A stretch of 24,065 nucleotides of DNA from HGM04593 sp045588345 (GTDB lineage Bacteria; Bacteroidota; Bacteroidia; Bacteroidales; Bacteroidaceae), in assembly GCA_045588345.1 (NCBI GenBank), contig JAZNDZ010000012.1, positions 1-24,065 on the forward strand, given 5' to 3'. The notes under the pieces are model-generated. The model ran no database searches, had not been told where the DNA came from, and saw only the letters and a program-made list of their open reading frames with translations. The stretch's first letter is position 1, and each line of letters opens with the position of its first letter. A program made the translations under genes and the position numbers. Positions 7,953-15,745 of this stretch are shown piece after piece.

Positions 7953-8863
7953 TGACCAAGGAGAAACTGACACAATATATCAAAGCCGAGGCAACACGCC
8001 TCGGCTTTGATGCATGCGGCATCGCAAAAGCCGGAGGTATAGACGAAGAGACGGCCACCTACTGCAGCCGCTGGATAGAAGAAGGCAGGCACGGTACAAT
8101 GCATTACCTTGAACGCAACTGCGACAAGCGCTACAACCCCACTCTGCTTGTAGAAGGTTGCAAAAGCATTGTTGTTGTCGCATTAAACTATGCACCCGGA
8201 ACACCTGTTGACGGTATATCCCATTATGCACTGGGCAAAGATTACCACAAAGCAGTCAAGGACCGCCTTTACATGCTGTTGGAGGGTATTAACGGAAAGA
8301 CAGCATGCCAAGGAAGGATATTCTGCGATTCGGCTCCGGTACTCGAACGTTACTGGGCTGTACAAGCAGGACTCGGTTGGATTGGAAACAACCACCAACT
8401 TATTATTCCCCAAAAAGGCTCATATTTTTTCATTGGTGAACTGCTCATAGATATTGAACTTGAATACGACACGCCATGCACGGCCAACCACTGCGGCAAC
8501 TGCCGTAAATGCCTGGAAGCATGCCCAACGGGCGCACTTGACAAAGATGGGTTCGATGCACGTAAATGCCTTTCCTATCTTACGATAGAACACCGAGGAG
8601 AACTGCCCGAAAATATCGGCAAAAAGATGGGAAATTGTTTTTACGGATGTGACCGTTGCCAAACGGCATGCCCACACAACAGGTTTGCAATACCCAACAC
8701 CGCACCCGAAATGCAACCCTCACCGTTGCTGAAACAGATGACGGATGACAAATGGCATTCTCTGACAAAAGAAGAGTACGAAAGGCTTTTTACCGGCAGC
8801 GCAGTAGAACGCTGCGGATATGAGCAACTAATGCGCAATATAAAGGCTGTCCTTGGAAACTGA
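7949..8863 (+). CDS. queG: Epoxyqueuosine reductase QueG
   Basis: A 304-aa cobalamin-dependent iron-sulfur enzyme that reduces epoxyqueuosine to queuosine at the wobble base of GUN-anticodon tRNAs. The N-terminal cobalamin-binding region precedes the conserved CDSAPVLER stretch with the likely proton donor D127. Two [4Fe-4S] motifs follow: HCGNCRKCLEACP (C182, C185, C188, C192), then C208 and CFYGCDRCQTACP (C230, C234, C237, C241). It is shorter than E. coli QueG (about 380 aa) because the C-terminal HEAT-like region is missing; compact forms are usual in Bacteroidetes. Start codons at 7949 and 7952 (MM) are both possible, and the first overlaps the preceding stop. It ends 8 nt from the stop of the convergent dacB. 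Confidence 0.95.
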   Translation: MMTKEKLTQYIKAEATRLGFDACGIAKAGGIDEETATYCSRWIEEGRHGTMHYLERNCDKRYNPTLLVEGCKSIVVVALNYAPGTPVDGISHYALGKDYHKAVKDRLYMLLEGINGKTACQGRIFCDSAPVLERYWAVQAGLGWIGNNHQLIIPQKGSYFFIGELLIDIELEYDTPCTANHCGNCRKCLEACPTGALDKDGFDARKCLSYLTIEHRGELPENIGKKMGNCFYGCDRCQTACPHNRFAIPNTAPEMQPSPLLKQMTDDKWHSLTKEEYERLFTGSAVERCGYEQLMRNIKAVLGN

Positions 8864-8871
8864 ATTTCCGT

Positions 8872-10236
8872 TTATCTGCAGATTGCTTCGAGCACTTTGT
8901 CTTGCCATGCGCGCACTCGCGCGGCTTTATGCAAGCCGCTGTTCAGAATGACAAAGGCACACAAATGACCGTTGGCAGCCCATGCGTAACCGGCAAGTGT
9001 GCAGACACCCTTTACCGTACCTGTCTTTGCATGTACCTTCTTATAGGCAGCACCGTCTTTGGTACGATGCTTCATGGTACCCGATACTCCCGACTTCGGA
9101 AGGTGATTGTACAGAATATCAAAAACATTCTTATTATCATGTGCATGTAGCAATACTCTCATAAGCATGTCGGCAGATATATAATTGTAGACCGAAAGAC
9201 CTGAACCGTCTGTTATGGAAAACTCCTGCTGCACACCAATATTCTCAGTCATAAAGGTACGTACCACCTCACACCCCTGCTCCATTGAGAGCGGCGGCTC
9301 ATTTACAATGGCAGCAAGGTGATAGACAAGCGCCTCAGCACAAAGGTTATCGCTTTCCATCAAAGCCTCATCCACAACATCAACCAAAGGGCGTTGCGTC
9401 ACATGTATGCGCTCCGCGGCAGCAGGCACTTTGCCGAAGGAAATTGTCTTAACCTCAACACCCGCAGAATCGAGTTTTTCAGCAAGCAAGGCAAGGAAGA
9501 AATCGGCCGACTTATACATATTCAATTTCTCCTTATAGCGTTTGCTGCAATTACCTCTGATACGAATGACATTGCTGTCCTTGAGCCAATCGCGCAATAC
9601 GGTGAGTTTGCCAAGCGAAGAGTCATTGCTCACAGCCTCATTCACTACCGTATAGAACGATGATTCCGGCGTAACTTTATAGTGCGGAGCCTTACCCTTG
9701 GATGCCGGCGAAACAACAACCTCTACTGCACCGCCACACACCATCAACGGCGACAGATAAGGCTGAAAACCATAAGGATTGTCATCCCACACCCAACCGC
9801 TCCCCCAATAGAGAGAGTCAATGAAAGAACAATCGGCAAAAAGCGTGTCAACCACACAGCCAACAGGAACCGCTGAAGCCATCCGCACCATATCATCAAT
9901 ACCGAAAAGCGGGTCCATACGCCCTTTTACATAAAGATTTTCCCCTTTATCCGATTTTGAAATGAAAAGTTCAGTATCAAAAGTGTAGTCACATCCTAAA
10001 TTCTCAGCAGCTACCACCGAAGTCACAACCTTGAGCGCAGATGCAGGACGCACCAATTTGCCGGCACGATGAGAATAGAGCAAAGTATCGTCATCAAGGT
10101 CATATATCATTACAGATGCATCGACCGAGGCAAGCATCTTGTCTTCGAGCAGAAAATCAATGGCATTCGTCATTGCTTTTTGTGCCAATGCAACAAAAGG
10201 CAACATCAGCATGAATAAGATAAAGCGCAGTCTCAT
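8872..10236 (-). CDS. dacB: D-alanyl-D-alanine carboxypeptidase/endopeptidase (PBP4, class C)
   Basis: A 454-aa periplasmic peptidase of family S13 that trims or cleaves D-Ala-containing peptidoglycan cross-links. A signal peptide (MRLRFILFMLMLPFVALAQ) is followed by the active-site SALK motif (S66, K69). The long inserted domain typical of PBP4 separates it from SDN (295-297) and KTG (404-406). The family signature ITDGSGLS is at 341-348. All catalytic motifs are intact and the length is close to E. coli PBP4 (477 aa). It is transcribed alone and converges on queG, with no strong terminator in the 8-nt gap. The upstream region is shared with the divergent nadB. It fits functionally with the elongasome cluster further right. 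Confidence 0.95.
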   Translation of the reverse strand: MRLRFILFMLMLPFVALAQKAMTNAIDFLLEDKMLASVDASVMIYDLDDDTLLYSHRAGKLVRPASALKVVTSVVAAENLGCDYTFDTELFISKSDKGENLYVKGRMDPLFGIDDMVRMASAVPVGCVVDTLFADCSFIDSLYWGSGWVWDDNPYGFQPYLSPLMVCGGAVEVVVSPASKGKAPHYKVTPESSFYTVVNEAVSNDSSLGKLTVLRDWLKDSNVIRIRGNCSKRYKEKLNMYKSADFFLALLAEKLDSAGVEVKTISFGKVPAAAERIHVTQRPLVDVVDEALMESDNLCAEALVYHLAAIVNEPPLSMEQGCEVVRTFMTENIGVQQEFSITDGSGLSVYNYISADMLMRVLLHAHDNKNVFDILYNHLPKSGVSGTMKHRTKDGAAYKKVHAKTGTVKGVCTLAGYAWAANGHLCAFVILNSGLHKAARVRAWQDKVLEAICR

Positions 10237-10407
10237 TGCTTATGGTTCCTGAATTTTCTGTAAAACTACAGATATTTTGCGAAATATCGCCCTGTAAGCA
10301 TATAATATTATATTTTTTTGTAAATTTACCGCCGAAGAAAAGGGCGCCGCATTGAGCCGAAGACCTTTACAAGACCCAACCTCGCCCCGCTAAATATTAT
10401 CAATCAC
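10237..10407. promoter_or_regulatory. Divergent promoter region dacB / nadB
   Basis: This 171-nt AT-rich gap must hold both promoters. For nadB, TAAATTTA (10321-10328) is one base from TAnnTTTG. For dacB, the minus-strand TAGTTTTA (10268-10261) is similarly close. Neither has a convincing TTTG box at 19-21 nt spacing, so these assignments are weak. Confidence 0.35.
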
Positions 10408-11991
10408 ATGGTTAAGAAATTTGATTTTCTGGTAATCGGTTCCGGCATTGCAGGCATGAGTTTTGCTCTCAAAGTCGCCGGCAGGGGCAATGTAGCACTC
10501 ATTTGCAAGACCACTCTTGAAGAGGCAAATACCTTTTTTGCACAAGGCGGTGTGGCTTCGGTAACCAACAAACTGGTCGACAACTTTGACAAGCACATTG
10601 AGGACACAATGATTGCAGGTGACTGGATAAGCGACCGCGCTGCGGTGGAAAAAGTTGTACGCGAGGCACCTTCACAAATTCAGGCACTCATAGATTGGGG
10701 CGTTGAATTCGACCGCAACGAAAAAGGCGATTTTGACCTTCACCGCGAAGGCGGCCACTCCGAGTTCCGTATTCTGCACCACGCCGACAATACTGGTGCC
10801 GAGATTCAGGAGTCGCTTATAAAGGCTGTGCGCAAGCACCCCAACATCACCATTTTCGACAATCATTTTGCAATTGAGATACTCACACAGCATCACTTGG
10901 GCATAGAAGTGACCCGCCAAACACCCGATATCGAATGTTATGGAGCATACGTGCTCGACATTGCTACAAACGAAGTACACACCTTCCTGAGCAAAGTGAC
11001 CCTTATGGCAACAGGCGGTTGCGGTGCCGTGTACAAGACAACCACAAATCCCCTTGTGGCAACAGGCGACGGCATTGCCATGGTCTACCGTGCAAAGGGA
11101 ACAGTACAGGACATGGAATTCGTGCAGTTCCACCCTACCGCACTTTACAACCCCGGCGACAGGCCATCGTTCCTCATTACAGAAGCAATGCGCGGATACG
11201 GCGGCATACTTCGCACCATTGACGGCAAGGAGTTCATGCACAAGTACGACCCGCGTCTCTCTCTTGCGCCACGCGACATTGTAGCCCGCGCCATTGACAA
11301 TGAGATGAAGACACGAGGCGATGACCACGTATACCTTGATGTTACCCATAAGGACCCCGAAGAGACCAAACGTCACTTTCCCAATATATACGAAAAATGT
11401 CTCTCTCTTGGCATTGACATAACAAAGGACTATATCCCTGTTGCCCCGGCAGCACACTACCTTTGCGGCGGCATTAAGGTAGACCTCAACGCAGCATCCA
11501 GCATTCACAGATTGTATGCAGTGGGCGAATGCTCATGCACCGGACTGCACGGCGGCAACCGACTGGCAAGCAACTCGCTCATTGAGGCTGTTGTCTATGC
11601 CGATGCTGCAGCCAAGCATTCACTTGAGCATCTCAACGAATACAGTTACAAGGAGGAAATTCCCCTGTGGAACGACGAGGGCACAAAAATGAACGAGGAG
11701 ATGGTTCTCATTTCACAGGATGCCAAAGAGGTGCAGCAAATCATGAGCACATACGTGGGCATTGTGCGCACCGACCTGCGCCTCAAGCGCGCCTGGAACA
11801 GGCTTGACCTTCTGTACGAAGAGACCGAAGAACTGTTCAAGAAGAGCGTTGTGAGCCGCGAACTGTGCGAACTGCGCAACGTCATAAACGTGGGTTATCT
11901 TATCATGCGTTGGGCAATGGAGCGCAAGGAGAGCCGCGGCCTGCACTTCAATGTAGACCACCCGAGAAAAGGCGAAACCGCACACGGCTGA
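10408..11991 (+). CDS. nadB: L-aspartate oxidase NadB
   Basis: A 527-aa flavoprotein that oxidises L-aspartate to iminoaspartate, the first step of de novo NAD synthesis; NadA then makes quinolinate. In an anaerobe fumarate is the likely electron acceptor. The FAD-binding GSGIAGMS is at 11-18. The succinate dehydrogenase/fumarate reductase flavoprotein fold is shown by FFAQGGVAS, HREGGHSEFRILHHADNTG (112-130), GGCGAVYKTTTNP, EFVQFHPTALY, APRDIVARAI with its conserved Arg, and GGIKVDLNAASSI followed by GLHGGNRLASNSL. A C-terminal helical domain completes it, and the length is normal. No nadA or nadC is adjacent. A 434-nt gap with a complete repeat copy follows. Confidence 0.97.
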   Translation: MVKKFDFLVIGSGIAGMSFALKVAGRGNVALICKTTLEEANTFFAQGGVASVTNKLVDNFDKHIEDTMIAGDWISDRAAVEKVVREAPSQIQALIDWGVEFDRNEKGDFDLHREGGHSEFRILHHADNTGAEIQESLIKAVRKHPNITIFDNHFAIEILTQHHLGIEVTRQTPDIECYGAYVLDIATNEVHTFLSKVTLMATGGCGAVYKTTTNPLVATGDGIAMVYRAKGTVQDMEFVQFHPTALYNPGDRPSFLITEAMRGYGGILRTIDGKEFMHKYDPRLSLAPRDIVARAIDNEMKTRGDDHVYLDVTHKDPEETKRHFPNIYEKCLSLGIDITKDYIPVAPAAHYLCGGIKVDLNAASSIHRLYAVGECSCTGLHGGNRLASNSLIEAVVYADAAAKHSLEHLNEYSYKEEIPLWNDEGTKMNEEMVLISQDAKEVQQIMSTYVGIVRTDLRLKRAWNRLDLLYEETEELFKKSVVSRELCELRNVINVGYLIMRWAMERKESRGLHFNVDHPRKGETAHG

Positions 11992-12102
11992 GCCTCACTT
12001 TTCCGTTCCGGAAGAACTGTGCAAAAGTTCAAGAGAATATTTAAGAATTGCATTGGAGATGAGAAATGCTGAATAACATATTCCAATAACATTAAATATT
12101 AA

Positions 12103-12284
12103 CCTCTTTTTAAAACGTGGGTGACCCAAAAGTGAAATGGGTCACCCACGTTTGTAGGGAGGTTGGATAAAATGAGCTATTTTTAGGCTTGCGAAGCCCG
12201 AAAAAACGCAGTTTACTAAGCGTAAATGAGTATTTTTCGGTCAAGCGTAACAACAAAAGAGCCTTTTTAGTCAGCCTCTTTTTA
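12103..12284 (+). repeat. Interspersed structured repeat, complete central copy
   Basis: This is the only full copy in the window, in the 434-nt gap between nadB and metF. Its parts in order are: CCTCTTTTTA (12103-12112); a 16-bp hairpin (12113-12153); a small hairpin GGCTT-GCG-AAGCC (12186-12198); a hairpin with arms CCGAAAAA (12198-12205) and TTTTTCGG (12233-12240) around the invariant apical TTTAC-TAAGC-GTAAA (12212-12226); then GTAAC, CTTTTTAGTCAG, and a second CCTCTTTTTA (12275-12284). The edge copies share GGTGACCCAAAAGT, the 24-nt apical block, CGTAAC and CTTTTTAGTCA-CCTCTT, but the arms differ and still pair. The ends are imperfect inverted repeats. The family is not one I recognise. 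The rest of the gap shows only the metF promoter. Confidence 0.88.
12113..12153. terminator. Perfect 16-bp hairpin, probable bidirectional terminator, 5' module of the repeat
   Basis: AAACGTGGGTGACCCA (12113-12128) pairs perfectly with TGGGTCACCCACGTTT (12138-12153) across a 9-nt loop. Flanking A/T runs give it the shape of an intrinsic terminator on either strand, about 120 nt beyond nadB. It is also part of the repeat, since the edge copy has a hairpin at the same place with different outer arms. Confidence 0.6.
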
Positions 12285-12381
12285 TTATAACATTAACAAC
12301 TTGAAGTCCAAGTATAGGGGCTTTTTTTGACTGTTTTTCTCCTTTTTGCAGTTTATGATGGAAAAAAACGATTTTTTTCTC

Positions 12382-12389
12382 TATATTTG
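12382..12389 (+). promoter_or_regulatory. -7 box of the metF operon
   Basis: TATATTTG is a full TAnnTTTG match, 36 nt before the metF ATG. The expected TTTG is not found at 19-21 nt upstream; the nearest (12345-12348) is 33 nt away. Start near 12393, leader about 30 nt. Confidence 0.5.
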
Positions 12390-12425
12390 TATTTTATGCG
12401 AAATTAGGATAAATAGATGCATTAA

Positions 12426-13379
12426 ATGCGAGTAATAGACTACATAAACTCATCTTCAAAGACAGCCTTTTCGTTCGAGGTACTGCCTCCGCTCAAAGGT
12501 ACGGGAATCGGCAGGCTGTTCGGTAATATTGACCGCCTTATGGAGTTCAATCCGGGGTACATAAACATTACTACCCACCATAGTGAACCGGTGTATCAGA
12601 ACCTTGGCAACGGAACATTCAAACTCAGCAGCATACGTCGCCGCCCGGGTACTGTGGCTGTGGCCACAGCCATTCACCACCGCTATAATGTGCCGGTGGT
12701 GCCGCATATATTATGCGATGGCTACACGCTTGAAGATACAGAGTATGTACTCATAGACCTGCAACTTTCGGGTATAAACGATATTCTTGTGCTGCGTGGC
12801 GACAAGTGCAAGGGCGATGCCAATACTGCTCCGGCAAAGAGCGGCAACATTCATGCTATTGACCTTGTGCGTCAGGTAAACCGTTTCAATGAGGGTTTTT
12901 TTGCCGATGGTTCTGCCATGAAGGAGCGTGGCGTGCCGTTCTCATTCGGCGTAGCGTGTTACCCCGAAAAACATGAGGAGGCCCCTAACATGGATAGTGA
13001 CCTTGCAGTGCTTAAGCAGAAGGCCGATGAGGGTGCTGCATACGCGGTGACGCAGATGTTCTTTGACAACCGCAAATATTTCGAGTTTGTTGAGCGTGCA
13101 CGTGCAATGGGCATAACAATCCCCATTATACCGGGAATAAAGCCAATTCACCGTCTTTCTCAGTTGAATGTGCTGCCCAAGACTTTCCGTGTGGATTTGC
13201 CGCGTGAACTGGTTGCCGAAATTGGCCATTGCAAGGACGATGCCGCAGTTGCACAGGTGGGGCGCGAGTGGGGTATAAGCCAGTGTCGCGAACTAATGGA
13301 GCATGGTGTGCCCAGCATCCACTTCTATACTCTCAATGCATTCGACAGTGTGTATGACATAGCAAAAGCGATTTACTGA
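12426..13379 (+). CDS. metF: 5,10-methylenetetrahydrofolate reductase MetF
   Basis: A 317-aa cytoplasmic FAD-containing TIM-barrel enzyme that reduces 5,10-methylene-THF to 5-methyl-THF, the methyl donor for methionine synthesis. The N-terminal FSFEVLPPLKG carries the catalytic Glu (E18, equivalent to the Glu of FEFFPP in E. coli). ITTHHSEP, ILVLRGDK and FSFGVACYPEKHEEAPN are conserved. AVTQMFFDN and IPIIPGIKPI line the C-terminal half of the barrel. It is slightly longer than E. coli MetF (296 aa). Its stop overlaps the holB start by one base (TGATG). It is first in the metF-holB-ricT-gldH unit; the grouping is positional rather than metabolic. Confidence 0.96.
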   Translation: MRVIDYINSSSKTAFSFEVLPPLKGTGIGRLFGNIDRLMEFNPGYINITTHHSEPVYQNLGNGTFKLSSIRRRPGTVAVATAIHHRYNVPVVPHILCDGYTLEDTEYVLIDLQLSGINDILVLRGDKCKGDANTAPAKSGNIHAIDLVRQVNRFNEGFFADGSAMKERGVPFSFGVACYPEKHEEAPNMDSDLAVLKQKADEGAAYAVTQMFFDNRKYFEFVERARAMGITIPIIPGIKPIHRLSQLNVLPKTFRVDLPRELVAEIGHCKDDAAVAQVGREWGISQCRELMEHGVPSIHFYTLNAFDSVYDIAKAIY

Positions 13380-14512
13380 TGAGTGTTTTCTTCAAGGATA
13401 TAATAGGGCAAAGGGGTGTCATTGAACAGTTGCGCCGCAGTGTCGACGACAACCGTTTGGCGCATGCTCTTCTCGTAACCGGGCCTCGTGGCAATGGCAA
13501 ACTTGCCATTGCAATAGCGCTTGCAAACTATCTGCTTTGCGGCAAGGGCAACGGTGATGCGTGTGGGGCATGCCCGGCATGTGTAAAACTCAGCAAGTTC
13601 ATCCACAGCGACATGCACTTCGTTTTTCCTGTAAAGAAGAAAAAGAACAGCAGTGAAAATCCTGTCAGTGACGATTATATATCGGAATGGCGAGAAATGC
13701 TCCTTAAAAGCCCATATTTCAGTTATGATGACTGGTTGGCTAAACTTGACCTTGAGAACCAGCAACCTATGATATATGAGCGCGAAAGCAGCGAGATACT
13801 GCACAAACTTTCGATGCAGTCGCGTGAGGGCGGTTGGAAAGTGGTAATAATATGGCTGCCCGAGAAGATGAAGGAGGTCGGTTCAAACAAATTGCTCAAG
13901 ATAATAGAGGAACCGCCTAAGAATACTTTGTTTCTGTTGGTATCGGAGGAACCAGAAAAGATTATCGCTACCATACAAAGCCGTACACAGCGTGTCGAGG
14001 TTCCGCGTATTGCGCAAGAAGATGTTGAAAGTGCATTACAGTCGCGAATGGGGCTCTCATTTGAGGATGCCAAGATGATTGCACAGCAGAGTGGAGGCAA
14101 TTGGGAGCAGGCCGAGGAGTTGTTGTCGCTCAGTGAGGACAAGGCACGTTACCTTGAACTTTTCATGCAACTGATGCGCATAGCCTACGCCCGTAACATA
14201 CGCGAGATGAAGGCGTGGAGCGAGCAGGTGGCCGCTCTTGGCCGCGAGCGTCAGAAACGTTTGCTTGACTATTGCCAGCGCATGATAAGGGAGAACTTCA
14301 TTATGAACTTCAAGGAGGAGAAGATGAACTTCATGTCGCAGGCCGAGCGCAACTTTTCGGTACGTTTCTCACCTTTTGTAAACGAACGCAATATCTTCGG
14401 AATCATGGAGGAACTATCCGAGGCGCAAAGGCATATTGAACAGAATGTAAATGCTAAAATGGTCTTTTTCGACATGTCGTTGAGAATGATTGTTTGGATA
14501 AAGAACAGATAG
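13379..14512 (+). CDS. holB: DNA polymerase III delta' subunit HolB
   Basis: A 377-aa clamp-loader subunit with an AAA+ fold. FFKDIIGQ is the usual N-terminus, where the related DnaX has a similar box. The P-loop is GPRGNGK (35-41). A four-Cys zinc module follows (C54, C62, C65, C68). IIEEPPKNTLFLLVS is the characteristic delta'/gamma block, and the sensor/arginine-finger region reads QSRTQR, with Thr where many homologues have SRC. The C-terminal helical collar domain is present. It starts on the metF stop codon and is followed after 69 nt by ricT, the same neighbour order as holB-yaaT in Bacillus. The start is fixed by the conserved N-terminus. Confidence 0.93.
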   Translation: MSVFFKDIIGQRGVIEQLRRSVDDNRLAHALLVTGPRGNGKLAIAIALANYLLCGKGNGDACGACPACVKLSKFIHSDMHFVFPVKKKKNSSENPVSDDYISEWREMLLKSPYFSYDDWLAKLDLENQQPMIYERESSEILHKLSMQSREGGWKVVIIWLPEKMKEVGSNKLLKIIEEPPKNTLFLLVSEEPEKIIATIQSRTQRVEVPRIAQEDVESALQSRMGLSFEDAKMIAQQSGGNWEQAEELLSLSEDKARYLELFMQLMRIAYARNIREMKAWSEQVAALGRERQKRLLDYCQRMIRENFIMNFKEEKMNFMSQAERNFSVRFSPFVNERNIFGIMEELSEAQRHIEQNVNAKMVFFDMSLRMIVWIKNR

Positions 14513-14581
14513 ATGACTGTTTGAATTTATATCACAGCTTCTATAAGAAAATAAATTTAGAAATTTAATGGCTTCTGAATA

Positions 14582-15745
14582 ATGGATAAGAAATATAAGG
14601 AAAACAATGGCTGTGCCGGCATCTGTTGCAAAGGATGTGGCAGAATGGATGCTCCGCTCAACACTTTTGACTGGCTCGCATGCGTGCCGGGCAATGAGGA
14701 GTATACCGATATTGTCGAGGTGCAGTTCAAGAATACCCGTAAGGGCTACTACAAGAACAGCAACAATATACCGTTGCAGAAAGGCGACATTGTTGCCGTT
14801 GAAGCGACTCCGGGACATGATATCGGCAAGGTTACAATGACCGGTCGTCTGGTGCTGCTGCAGCTGAAGAAGACACGTCTCACTCCTGAGAGCGAGTTCA
14901 AGCGCATATATCGCAAGGCGCGTCCGGTAGACATGGAAAAGTATGAGGAAGCCAAGGCGCGCGAGCATGATACAATGATACGCTCGCGCCAGATTGCAAA
15001 GGAACTTGACCTTGACATGAAGATTGGTGATGTAGAGTACCAGGGTGACGGGCAAAAGGCAATTTTCTATTACATTGCCGATAATCGTGTCGACTTCCGC
15101 CAACTGATAAAGGTGCTTGCCGAGGTGTTCAGAATAAAGATTGAAATGAAGCAGATTGGTGCTCGTCAAGAGGCTGGGCGCATAGGCGGAATAGGTCCTT
15201 GCGGTCGTGAACTGTGTTGCGCAACCTTTACAACCAACTTTGTGTCGGTATCTACGTCGGCCGCACGTTTTCAGGACATTTCGCTCAATCCACAGAAATT
15301 GGCAGGGCAATGTGCCAAACTCAAATGTTGTCTTAACTATGAGGTCGATGCTTATGTAGAGGCTTCGCGCGGCTTGCCTTCGCGTGACATTGAACTTGAG
15401 ACAAAAGATGGCACATACTATTTCTTCAAGTGCGATATAATGCGCGGCGAGATAACATACTCAACCGACAAGCACATACCGGCAAACCTTGTTACTATAC
15501 CGGGTCGTCGCGCATTTGCAGTCATTGAGATGAACAAGCGCGGTGAGCGTCCCGAGACTCTTCAGGCCGATGGCATGCGCGAGACAAAACGCTCTGTCGA
15601 CCTGCTTGAGCAGGAAAACATCAACCGTTTTGACAATACTTCAAAAGGCGGCAAGAAACAGCGTAAGGGCGGTCAAGGACGACAGGACAGGAGAAACAAT
15701 GGCAGGCGTGACAAAGGCAATAGGAATGCTCCAAAGAGTGAATAA
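14582..15745 (+). CDS. ricT: PSP1-domain protein, RicT (YaaT) homologue
   Basis: A 387-aa protein with the PSP1 domain (about 40-260). In Bacillus RicT acts with RicA and RicF in an iron-sulfur complex that promotes RNase Y-dependent RNA processing. Conserved Cys blocks are GPCGRELCC (C207, C212, C213) and QCAKLKCCLNYE (C244, C249, C250). This protein adds an N-terminal Cys cluster CAGICCKGC (C11, C15, C16, C19). The C-terminal tail (about 350-387) is rich in Gly, Arg, Lys and Gln and is probably disordered and nucleic-acid binding. The exact role in Bacteroidetes is not established. gldH begins inside its 3' end in another frame. Confidence 0.9.
   Translation: MDKKYKENNGCAGICCKGCGRMDAPLNTFDWLACVPGNEEYTDIVEVQFKNTRKGYYKNSNNIPLQKGDIVAVEATPGHDIGKVTMTGRLVLLQLKKTRLTPESEFKRIYRKARPVDMEKYEEAKAREHDTMIRSRQIAKELDLDMKIGDVEYQGDGQKAIFYYIADNRVDFRQLIKVLAEVFRIKIEMKQIGARQEAGRIGGIGPCGRELCCATFTTNFVSVSTSAARFQDISLNPQKLAGQCAKLKCCLNYEVDAYVEASRGLPSRDIELETKDGTYYFFKCDIMRGEITYSTDKHIPANLVTIPGRRAFAVIEMNKRGERPETLQADGMRETKRSVDLLEQENINRFDNTSKGGKKQRKGGQGRQDRRNNGRRDKGNRNAPKSE

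Noticed and set aside
8855..8869. Hairpin GGAAA-CTGAA-TTTCC between queG and dacB as terminator
   Set aside because: Only five base pairs, includes the queG stop, and lacks a U-run.
10672..11508. Long minus-strand frame inside nadB
   Set aside because: Shadow of nadB: Cys/His/Val-rich composition, no domain, and nadB is unambiguous.
14520..14559. Internal promoter before ricT (TTTG ... TAAATTTA)
   Set aside because: Spacing of 28 nt is outside 19-21 and the -7 box is imperfect; ricT is more simply read from the metF promoter.
14414..15310. Long minus-strand frame across holB and ricT
   Set aside because: Antisense shadow of two well-supported genes; no motifs.
15543..15725. Longer gldH reading frame extending back into ricT
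   Set aside because: The extension is ricT sequence read in another frame; the lipoprotein signal peptide fits a start at 15726 (or at most 15699).
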